64,000 bases of DNA from PMP191F sp047602185. Lineage in GTDB: Bacteria > Bacteroidota > Bacteroidia > Chitinophagales > Chitinophagaceae. Below the pieces are notes generated by a model. That model had not been told where the DNA came from. It ran no database searches and saw nothing but the letters and a program-made list of their open reading frames with translations. Below are positions 35,708 to 42,458 of this stretch, piece after piece. Position 1 is the stretch's first letter. The number at the start of each line of letters is the position of its first letter. The stretch lies in assembly GCA_047602185.1 (NCBI GenBank), contig JASGHY010000001.1, positions 3,162,001 through 3,226,000 on the forward strand, in the 5' to 3' direction. The translations under genes and the position numbers were made by a program.

Positions 35708-36658
35708 TTACTTAGTTATTTTATAACACCAACGAAACAACTTCCCCTGGAAATCAAATGGCGTGGTAGCTTTCGTAATATCCCTGATCTCTGTTGCTTC
35801 AATTTTATCCTGCTCTAATATAAACCTGCGGTAATTGGTACTGAAGTAAATAATGCCGCCGGGCGTTACTGCCTTCAATGTCTTATTCAGCAGCTCAGCA
35901 TGATCCCGTTGAATATCCAGGAAATCTTTCATGCGCTTACTATTGCTGAAAGTCGGGGGATCCATGATCACCAGGTCAAAAGAGCCAGGCATCAATGTAT
36001 CCAGGTATTGCTTTACATCGGCATGTATCACATGATGTTGCTGTGGCGGGGCGGGCAATTCATTCAGGCCCATATTATCTTCCGCCCATTGCAGGTAAGT
36101 TTTGGAGAGATCAACAGAAGTTACCGAAGCTGCTCCACCGGCCGCTGCATACACAGAAAAAGAACCTGTATAGCAAAAGAGGTTCAATACCCTTTTATCA
36201 CGTACCTGCTCACGCACCATCCCCCTGGTAATACGATGGTCCAGGAACAAGCCTGTATCAAGATAGTCAGACAGGTTTACTTTAAAGGAAAGACCTGCTT
36301 CTTTTACAGTAAAGAACTCCGCTTCTTCCGACACACGTTGATATTGTCCCAGGCGACCTGGTTTACGTTGCCGCTGCTTGATATAAACATTATCAGCCGG
36401 CAATTCCAGTATTTCAGTAATTGCGATGATACATTGCTCCAACCACAGATCATGCTGCTCATCCTCCATACCATGATGACGCTTATACTCAGCCAGGTAG
36501 ATCTTGTCTTCATAGATCTCAATACAGAGCGGAAATTCCGGCAGATCATGATCATATACCCGGTAACAGGTAATTCCCTGCTTACGCGCCAGTTTACCTA
36601 CATGCCGGTAAACCTTCGTCAACCGGTTGCGGAACATTTCTAATTTCTCTGGAACCAT
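35708..36658 (-). CDS. rlmK: 23S rRNA m7G2069-type methyltransferase, stand-alone RlmK
   Basis: A 316-residue class I SAM methyltransferase that matches the C-terminal half of E. coli RlmKL: LTKVYRHVGKLARKQGITCYRVYDHDLPEF at the start, the PUA-like part (VYIKQRQRKPGRLGQYQR), VNLSDYLDTGLFLDHRITR, SAM motif LNLFCYTGSFSVYAAAGGA (residues 158-176) and the catalytic IMDPPTFSNSKRM (231-243). RlmK methylates N7 of a guanine in 23S rRNA helix 74. In gamma-proteobacteria it is fused to RlmL; here it stands alone. Transcription should begin very near the ATG, since a TATTTTTG box lies five bases upstream. Confidence 0.9.
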   Translation of the reverse strand: MVPEKLEMFRNRLTKVYRHVGKLARKQGITCYRVYDHDLPEFPLCIEIYEDKIYLAEYKRHHGMEDEQHDLWLEQCIIAITEILELPADNVYIKQRQRKPGRLGQYQRVSEEAEFFTVKEAGLSFKVNLSDYLDTGLFLDHRITRGMVREQVRDKRVLNLFCYTGSFSVYAAAGGAASVTSVDLSKTYLQWAEDNMGLNELPAPPQQHHVIHADVKQYLDTLMPGSFDLVIMDPPTFSNSKRMKDFLDIQRDHAELLNKTLKAVTPGGIIYFSTNYRRFILEQDKIEATEIRDITKATTPFDFQGKLFRWCYKITK

Positions 36659-37150
36659 ACGGTCAAAAATACAGGATTAATGTTTAAGGTATAAGGTTTA
36701 AAGAAGATCCCTGCCCCATGCAGTTACAATAAGAAAGGAAACCAACTTCATCAACCACCCACCTTAAACTTTAAACCTTATACGTTATCCGATTAAAAGG
36801 CTTAACCTGACAGGTTAGCTTTCCAATAAGCGGAGAGTCAGAAAAGGATTAATCATTAAGGCTAAAAAGTCACTGCCCTACAGAGTTACAATAAGAAAGG
36901 AAATCAACGTCATCAACCACCCACCTTAAACTTTAAACCTTAAACTTGATACCTTCAAGTCGGGCCTGAGCAGGTTCATTGCTTTCTATAAGGAAACTTT
37001 ACATAGCAGCTTAGACCTGACAGGTTAGCTTTCCAATAAGCGGATAGTCAGAAAAGGATTAATCATTAAGGCTAAAAAGTCACTGCACCCACGCAGTTAC
37101 AATAAGAAAGGAAACCAACGTCATCAACCACCCACCTTAAACTTTAAACC
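36659..37150. repeat. Array of three related direct repeats between rlmK and the MFS gene
   Basis: A composite unit starting AGTTACAATAAGAAAGGAAA, followed by CCACCTTAAACTTTAAACC, then CCTGACAGGTTAGCTTTCC and AAAAGGATTAATCATTAAGG, begins near 36722, 36884 and 37095 (spacings about 162 and 211 bp). The third copy is partial and ends in the 3' end of the MFS gene. Part of the unit recurs at 63255-63360. No gene is present. Confidence 0.85.
36664..36671 (-). promoter_or_regulatory. -7 box TATTTTTG five bases before rlmK
   Basis: On the minus strand TATTTTTG, an exact TAnnTTTG match, is followed by ACCGT and the rlmK ATG. Confidence 0.5.
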
Positions 37151-38362
37151 TTAAACTTGATATCTTCTCCTCAACTGGTAAAAACATCCAACGCAAAGCA
37201 AACAGGCGCCGGCAATACACCACCACAATACGGTAAAGCCGGCAAATTGCGCTATCTGTGCAGCTACAAAAGGGCCAAAAGTTTGCGCAACAGACCATGC
37301 AATGGTAAATAAAGCAGCGTATTCACCACGATTATGTTCATTGGTACGCGATACCCAGAAAGTATTCATAAATGGAATAGCAAGGATCTCCCCGATAGTC
37401 ATCACTATTACTATCACCAAAGCCATAAGATGCGTAGTAGGGAAAATATTCAATAACAGGTAAGCAATACCACAAAGCAGTATCCCTCTCAGAATATAGT
37501 AGCCCGGGCTTTTCTTCTTCTCCAGTTTAAAGATCAGCACCATTTCAATAACAACGATCATTAACCCGTTAACAGCGCCTAGCAGACCGATAAACCGCTC
37601 AGAAAAATTAAGCTCATTTCGATAATAAGCAGTAAGGTTGCTGAACAGTTGAAAAAAGCAACAGGCAAACACAACGATAATTGCGATAAACCATAGATAC
37701 ACTTTATCACGATAGGCAGAATGTGTAGGATCAGCCGTCACTTTCTTTTTCGCAACCTGCTTCGCCGGGTTCTTCGACGGTCGCAATACATACCACAACA
37801 GCAGTGCTGCCAACAGGTTACTACCGCCATCTACCCAAAACAATAAATGATAATCAATAGAAGCCAGCAGGCCGCCAATAGCATTACCTACTGCCCAGCC
37901 CAGGTTCACAGCCAGCCTGTTCGTTGCATAGGAACGCGTACGGTTCTCTGCGCTGCTGTAAGCCACAATAGCTGTTGCGTTCGCAGGTCTGAATGCCTCA
38001 TTTACAAAACTCAGCAGAAAGCTAAACGTACATATCAGCGGAAACGATTTCATTTGCCCCAGTACCATGAACAAGATGCCCCCTCCTACCAGTGCCATGA
38101 TCTGCACGGGATAAAAGCCAATGCTGTCAGTTAGTTTACCACCCAGGTAAGCCCCTATCACAGCACCAAGCCCAAATAAGCCCATTACGATCCCGGCCTT
38201 ACCAATGCTATATCCCATTGCAGGACTGGTAAGATAAATGATCATAAACGGCAATACCATAGTGCCGCTGCGATTAATAAGCATTACAAACGACAACCAC
38301 CAGGTGGAAGGAGTTAAACCACTGTAAGCATTCCTGTAAAGCGACAAGGTTCTGTTGATCAT
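37151..38362 (-). CDS. Major facilitator superfamily (MFS) transporter
   Basis: A 403-residue integral membrane protein with about 12 predicted helices. The N-terminal half starts with STWWLSFVMLINRSGTMVLPFMIIYL and the MFS signature region after helix 2 (GLFGLGAVIGAYLGGKLTDSIGFYP, with Gly-x3-Asp). A charged linker (RPSKNPAKQVAKKKVTAD) joins the halves. The group resembles drug- or sugar-efflux facilitators; the substrate is not identifiable. A TATCTTTG box on the minus strand lies about 25 bases before the ATG. Its 3' end overlaps the intergenic repeat copy. Confidence 0.88.
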   Translation of the reverse strand: MINRTLSLYRNAYSGLTPSTWWLSFVMLINRSGTMVLPFMIIYLTSPAMGYSIGKAGIVMGLFGLGAVIGAYLGGKLTDSIGFYPVQIMALVGGGILFMVLGQMKSFPLICTFSFLLSFVNEAFRPANATAIVAYSSAENRTRSYATNRLAVNLGWAVGNAIGGLLASIDYHLLFWVDGGSNLLAALLLWYVLRPSKNPAKQVAKKKVTADPTHSAYRDKVYLWFIAIIVVFACCFFQLFSNLTAYYRNELNFSERFIGLLGAVNGLMIVVIEMVLIFKLEKKKSPGYYILRGILLCGIAYLLLNIFPTTHLMALVIVIVMTIGEILAIPFMNTFWVSRTNEHNRGEYAALFTIAWSVAQTFGPFVAAQIAQFAGFTVLWWCIAGACLLCVGCFYQLRRRYQV

Positions 38363-38436
38363 ACCCGTTTGACGAAGTATGACAAAGATAACAGAGTTAA
38401 AATGGCATCAAAAATAAAACTAACTATCCCGGATAC

Positions 38437-38470
38437 AGGCCCCCGTTGGTGTCTCCACCAGTCGGAACCC
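38437..38470. repeat. CCCCCGTTGGTGTCTCCACC palindrome, dispersed family
   Basis: Member of the GC-rich palindrome family of 1575, 7241 and 59661. It lies upstream of the MFS gene. Confidence 0.5.
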
Positions 38471-38484
38471 GTAAAAATGAAAAA

Positions 38485-38518
38485 ACAAAAGGCCCGCCGG
38501 GTAAGGCAGACCTTTTGA
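38485..38518 (-). terminator. Terminator of the DUF4197 gene
   Basis: On the minus strand a stem of AAAAGGTCTGCC and GGCGGGCCTTTT (with mismatches) followed by GTTTTTTC, 55 bases behind the stop at 38573. Confidence 0.65.
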
Positions 38519-38572
38519 AAAATTGTTGAAATAAATCGTTATGTATTAAACTGCCGAAGCGGCAATTTATTG

Positions 38573-39295
38573 TTAGCTACCGAATACTTTTTTCAATACA
38601 TCGGTTACACGGGCAGCAGGATCTTTACGGATCTTCTGCTCTTCCTGTGCTACCTGGAAAAACAATCCACTCAATGCCCTGTCTGTTACATAAGCAGTCA
38701 GGTCTGGATTGATCTTCTTGAAAGTAGTTGGCAGTTTGTTATAAGTGTCAAACAGCGTTTTCCAATACTTGGTAGCATCAGTTTTAGCCAATGCACCTTC
38801 AATAGTAGGACGGAACGCTTCAGTTAAAGGAGACAATGTTTTTCCTTTCAGATAGCTGGTAGCTGCAGTATCACTTCCTTTTAAAATGCCAAGGGCATCG
38901 TTAAAGCTCATGGTCTTAACAGCATCCACAAAAATAGGCGCTGCTGATTTTGACGCATCTTCTGCGGCTCTGTTCATTGATAAAATGGCATCATCTACCA
39001 GTTTACCCATCCCGGCACTACGCAAAGCAGATTCTACTTTTTTAGCTTCCTCAGGCATCAGCACTTTAATGGCTGCATTTCCAAAGAAACCATCTATTGC
39101 CGACAGTTTAGAGGCACTGTTCTGGGCACCTACAGATAAAGCTTCTTTCAGGCCGGCAACAATATCATCATTGCTCAATGAGCCGCCTTTTGACTTATCC
39201 AATAAACCGCTTGCTTTTTTTAACAGGGAGCCCTGACCAAAAGTTACTGTGGTAGTTGCAGAGAGTAGAAACAGAGGTAACAATATTTTCTTCAT
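38573..39295 (-). CDS. DUF4197 exported protein
   Basis: A 240-residue periplasmic protein. The signal peptide is MKKILLPLFLLSATTTVTFG, and the mature part starts QGSLLKKASGLLDKSKGG. The body (DDIVAGLKEALSVGAQNSAS, EEAKKVESALRSAGMGKLVD, DAILSMNRAAEDASKSAAPI, FVDAVKTMSFNDALGILKG, TSYLKGKTLSPLTEAFRPTI) is the conserved alpha-helical DUF4197 domain and fills the whole mature chain, as in the family. Its function is unknown. It is monocistronic. Confidence 0.9.
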   Translation of the reverse strand: MKKILLPLFLLSATTTVTFGQGSLLKKASGLLDKSKGGSLSNDDIVAGLKEALSVGAQNSASKLSAIDGFFGNAAIKVLMPEEAKKVESALRSAGMGKLVDDAILSMNRAAEDASKSAAPIFVDAVKTMSFNDALGILKGSDTAATSYLKGKTLSPLTEAFRPTIEGALAKTDATKYWKTLFDTYNKLPTTFKKINPDLTAYVTDRALSGLFFQVAQEEQKIRKDPAARVTDVLKKVFGS

Positions 39296-39377
39296 AGTGA
39301 AATGGAGATTTTTAGCTTTAGACGGTAAAATAACGTTGTAATAACGTCATACTTATTAAAAAGTTGTTAATCTATTC

Positions 39378-39815
39378 TTATTTCAGCCATTCAAAACCCT
39401 CAGCACGGGGCATATTATTGAACACATGTAACACATTTTCAGGAGGTACCGTCAGTTTTCGCTTCGCGATATCAATCCAGGCACCCTCTACAGTGATTAC
39501 AGCTGCTATTACATCCTCATTTTTATAAATATGATGCTGAATGCTCCAGCGCGACTGATCAGGCCTTGCCTTCACCAATTTCAGGTCAATACTCAGTTTA
39601 TCACCCAAACGCACTTCTTTACGGAATACACATTCTTCTCTGAACAGGATAGGACCAAACTTATGCTCTGCCATATACGCTGATGTCAATCCCTCCTCCT
39701 CAAGAAAAGAAATACGGCAATAAGCACCATAGTCGTAGTATACGGAATGACGCAGGTGAACGTTGGGGTCAAGATCAGACCACCGTATTTCCAATGGCTT
39801 AATATAAGATGTCAT
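39378..39815 (-). CDS. Acyl-CoA thioesterase, 4HBT (YbgC/FadM) type
   Basis: A 145-residue cytosolic hot-dog protein. The start KPLEIRWSDLDPNVHLRHSVYYDYGAYCRISFLEE has the YbgC/FadM pattern of R-W-x-D-x-D-xx-x-H-x-x-x-x-x-Y with the catalytic Asp; the following strands (LGDKLSIDLKLVKARPDQSR, WSIQHHIYKNEDVIAAVITV) fill the fold. It hydrolyses acyl-CoA thioesters, perhaps aromatic or medium chain. A TAATTTTG box at 39832-39839 (minus strand) lies 16 bases upstream of the ATG. It is divergent from the cysteine-rich gene at 39893. Confidence 0.88.
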   Translation of the reverse strand: MTSYIKPLEIRWSDLDPNVHLRHSVYYDYGAYCRISFLEEEGLTSAYMAEHKFGPILFREECVFRKEVRLGDKLSIDLKLVKARPDQSRWSIQHHIYKNEDVIAAVITVEGAWIDIAKRKLTVPPENVLHVFNNMPRAEGFEWLK

Positions 39816-39892
39816 CGAAATAAATTTGCTGCAAAATTAGAAGGATATCCTTTATAATTATTAATTTTCACACCGGAGGCACCTTTACTCCT

Positions 39893-40228
39893 ATGCGTTC
39901 GCTTACAGCCATTATATGCATCGTTGCTTTTTTCGCACTGCAATACGGCAGAATAGTAAGCTATTGGCACTGTCGCATAGTAAATACTGTCACCACCACC
40001 ACAGCCTGCGATTGCGAAAAGAACTACGCTGATACCAGTTCACACAACAACAGTCACGACGCTGCAATACATTTTGCCAAAGAAAAGTCTGAAGAAACCT
40101 ATTGTGCTGCACATACCACTGCCTGCACACCGCCAGTAGTGATCATTATCTCAACACATTACACTTCTTATACTTTCCATCTTCCCACAGCCCCTGTTGC
40201 TGCTATCTTCCACCCACCCTCCTGCTGA
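39893..40228 (+). CDS. Small exported Cys/His-rich protein
   Basis: A 111-residue protein with a hydrophobic N-terminus (MRSLTAIICIVAFFALQYG) and six cysteines plus eleven histidines in the mature part (TACDCEKNYADTSSHNNSHD, FAKEKSEETYCAAHTTAC). The CDCEK segment and the His cluster are compatible with metal binding. I recall short proteins with a hydrophobic start and a cysteine/histidine body located near copper or heavy-metal efflux systems of Bacteroidota, but no efflux gene is near, so the assignment is weak. The C-terminus (PVVIIISTHYTSYTFHLP) might be an extra hydrophobic segment. Confidence 0.5.
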   Translation: MRSLTAIICIVAFFALQYGRIVSYWHCRIVNTVTTTTACDCEKNYADTSSHNNSHDAAIHFAKEKSEETYCAAHTTACTPPVVIIISTHYTSYTFHLPTAPVAAIFHPPSC

Positions 40229-40607
40229 TTCCTCTACATCTGTTAATCATTGTTCCTGTATTTCAATAGCAATACCTGCATCATTGCAGCGTATCTCTAT
40301 ATGTACTAGCTGCCGGTTTTCAAAGAACGAGGCAATACAGTAACACATCTTGTTTGTTGGATAACATTCGTTATCCGGCTAAAGCCGGTATTGCATACTA
40401 CTGCTCCGGGTTCACGCCGTAACGAGGAGTTTCATTCAACAGCAAATATTCACTATTCAACGTACTTAGTTAAACTATTCTCGCCACTAGGGTACAAAGG
40501 CAGAAAAGAACATCAAGCTATTTTCTTTATATATCCTTTGAGTCTTGGTGTCTTTGTGGCAGATTGACCATTCACTATTCACTATTCACCACTCACAACT
40601 CACAATC
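40229..40607. other. Gap with ATTCACTATTCACC words
   Basis: No gene. The last 40 bases before the thioredoxin-like gene (40568-40607) are words of the ACTATTCACTATTCACC family. An in-frame extension of that gene into this region is rejected because it would be encoded by the repeat. Confidence 0.6.
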
Positions 40608-41528
40608 ATGAAAACAATTAATATCACATTCTTTCTCCTGGCAATTATCCTTACAGCAGCTTGTCACCGCCATACCGCAGCACAGGTACAGGATACAAGC
40701 ACTTATAACCAGGCTATCACCAACGCGCAGGGCACCATCAACTTGCTGGGCAAAAGCACCCGCGACCGTTTACAACAGGAGCCCTTTGGCATATGGTTCA
40801 ATAAAAACTATACTGATTATACAATAGATTCCGCCACTGCCAACCAGTTAAAGCCATTAGTGAAAAACAAACGTTTTGTCATCTTCATGGGCACCTGGTG
40901 TGGAGACAGTCGCCGCGAAGTACCACGCATTTACAAACTGCTGGACTACTGCGGCGTACAACCTTCGCAGATAGAATTGATCAATCTCAACAATTCAGAA
41001 ACAGCCTACAAACAAAGCCCCGGGCACGAAGAAAAGGGATTATACATATTTCGTGTGCCTGACCTGTTGGTATATAATGATAAAAATGAACTCAGCCGCG
41101 TTATTGAAAGCCCTGTAGCGTCATGGGAAAAAGACCTGCTGACCATTGTACGCAATAACAATTATACACCCCATTATTCCGGGGCGGCCATGCTGGCGCA
41201 ATTATACCGCACTACCCCATTTGAGAAACTGGAAAAAGACACGCTGGCCCTGGCATCCCAACTGAAACCGCTCACAGCAGCCCGTGGGGAATTACACTCA
41301 TTTGGAAACCTGTTGCTGTCTGCCGGCGATACAGCCAAAGCCCTGCTGACCTACCAGGTAAATACACAACTGTTTCCTGCTGACCCTGTTGCGTGGACCA
41401 CACTGGCCGGCGCACGCCTCAAAACCGGCGATAAAACAGCCGCTATTGCCTGTTGCCGCATAGCCATGCGCCTGCAACCGGACAATAAAGAAGCCAGTGC
41501 CATACTACAGCAGCTAGGGCAGCAATAA
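40608..41528 (+). CDS. Thioredoxin-fold lipoprotein with C-terminal TPR
   Basis: A 306-residue lipoprotein (MKTINITFFLLAIILTAAC, Cys19). Residues 80-195 form a thioredoxin-like fold (VKNKRFVIFMGTWCGDSRRE, with W97-C98-G99-D100-S101). The second cysteine of the usual CxxC is replaced by Ser, so it has one active-site thiol and is unlikely to be an ordinary disulfide oxidoreductase. The C-terminal 90 residues are TPR-like (LHSFGNLLLSAGDTAKALLT, VAWTTLAGARLKTGDKTAAI), for protein contacts. It is 52 bases upstream of the FKBP gene on the same strand, and both may be co-expressed in envelope protein folding. ATG 40608 was chosen because upstream sequence is repeat. Confidence 0.85.
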   Translation: MKTINITFFLLAIILTAACHRHTAAQVQDTSTYNQAITNAQGTINLLGKSTRDRLQQEPFGIWFNKNYTDYTIDSATANQLKPLVKNKRFVIFMGTWCGDSRREVPRIYKLLDYCGVQPSQIELINLNNSETAYKQSPGHEEKGLYIFRVPDLLVYNDKNELSRVIESPVASWEKDLLTIVRNNNYTPHYSGAAMLAQLYRTTPFEKLEKDTLALASQLKPLTAARGELHSFGNLLLSAGDTAKALLTYQVNTQLFPADPVAWTTLAGARLKTGDKTAAIACCRIAMRLQPDNKEASAILQQLGQQ

Positions 41529-41553
41529 TCAACCTAAAGTCGATACATTCCAT

Positions 41554-41561
41554 TATTTTTG
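41554..41561 (+). promoter_or_regulatory. -7 box TATTTTTG of the FKBP gene
   Basis: Exact TAnnTTTG match 20 bases before the ATG, so the FKBP gene can be transcribed on its own. Confidence 0.45.
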
Positions 41562-41580
41562 CCGCCATAAAAATCTCTGA

Positions 41581-42315
41581 ATGAAAAAAACAGTTCTGAT
41601 AGCCATTTGTGGTTTCCTGAGTGCAGGAGTAATGGCACAAGCTAAAAAACCGGCTACCGCCGCTAAGCCTGCTGCAAAAACAACAGCAGCAAAATCCGCA
41701 ACAGGTGCTCCTGCCATGAAAAACCAATTGGATAGCTTCAGTTATGCCATCGGTGTAAGCATGGCTAATTTCTATAAATCGCAGGGTATTAAGAACGTTA
41801 ACAAACAACTGATCTTAAAAGCGCTGGAAGATGTTCAGAATGGTAAACCCACTATGGACGAAATGCAGTGCAACAATGCGGTAATGAGTTATATGCAGAG
41901 TATCCGCAGTGAAAAAGCATCAGGCAATAAAAAAGCCGGTGAAGTTTTCCTTGCTGAAAATAAAAAGAAACCAGGTGTGGTAACTTTACCCAGCGGTTTA
42001 CAATACACAGTGCTGCAGGAAGGTACAGGTCCCAAACCTACCATTGATGATGAAGTAAAAGTTCATTACCAGGGTACATTGCTGGACGGTACTATTTTCG
42101 ATAGCAGCATTCAACGCGGCGAACCCATTGTACTGGGATTAAAAAATGTTATCCGCGGCTGGACAGAAGCATTACAATTAATGCCTACAGGTAGCAAATG
42201 GCGTTTATTCATTCCTTCAGACCTTGCTTATGGCGACAACCAGGCAGGCGAAACCATCAAACCGGGTTCTACCCTCATCTTTGATGTTGAGCTGCTGGAG
42301 ATCGTGAAGAAATAA
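41581..42315 (+). CDS. Exported FKBP-type peptidyl-prolyl isomerase
   Basis: A 244-residue periplasmic protein. The signal peptide (MKKTVLIAICGFLSAGVMAQ) is followed by an Ala/Lys/Pro-rich linker, then the helical FKBP N-terminal dimerisation domain (DSFSYAIGVSMANFYKSQG, KQLILKALEDVQNGKPTMDE) and the C-terminal catalytic domain (SGLQYTVLQEGTGPKPTIDD, VKVHYQGTLLDGTIFDSSIQ, PIVLGLKNVIRGWTEALQLM, IPSDLAYGDN, IKPGSTLIFDVELLEI). The catalytic pocket residues (Tyr, Phe-Asp-Ser, Gly-Trp) are present. It assists folding of outer-membrane and periplasmic proteins. A terminator is at 42332. Confidence 0.94.
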   Translation: MKKTVLIAICGFLSAGVMAQAKKPATAAKPAAKTTAAKSATGAPAMKNQLDSFSYAIGVSMANFYKSQGIKNVNKQLILKALEDVQNGKPTMDEMQCNNAVMSYMQSIRSEKASGNKKAGEVFLAENKKKPGVVTLPSGLQYTVLQEGTGPKPTIDDEVKVHYQGTLLDGTIFDSSIQRGEPIVLGLKNVIRGWTEALQLMPTGSKWRLFIPSDLAYGDNQAGETIKPGSTLIFDVELLEIVKK

Positions 42316-42331
42316 TTACGAAGTAATAAAT

Positions 42332-42371
42332 AAAAATCCCGGAGCGTATTAACGTCTCCGGGATTTTTATT
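42332..42371 (+). terminator. Terminator after the FKBP gene
   Basis: Long stem of AAAAATCCCGGAG and CTCCGGGATTTTT with flanking A/T runs, 16 bases after the stop. Confidence 0.88.
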
Positions 42372-42458
42372 TCTATAATAACCTGTTTAAATTACCTGGT
42401 TGATAGAGAGCAGCTGCCTTACATCCATCAAACAGTACAGCTATAAAGATTCTCCTCC

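Noticed and set aside
36659..37150. CRISPR array
   Set aside because: The repeats are three long, unequal units with no short regular repeat-spacer pattern and no cas genes nearby.
40545..40607. N-terminal extension of the thioredoxin-like protein
   Set aside because: These codons fall in the ATTCACTATTCACC repeat words; the ATG at 40608 starts a proper lipoprotein signal.
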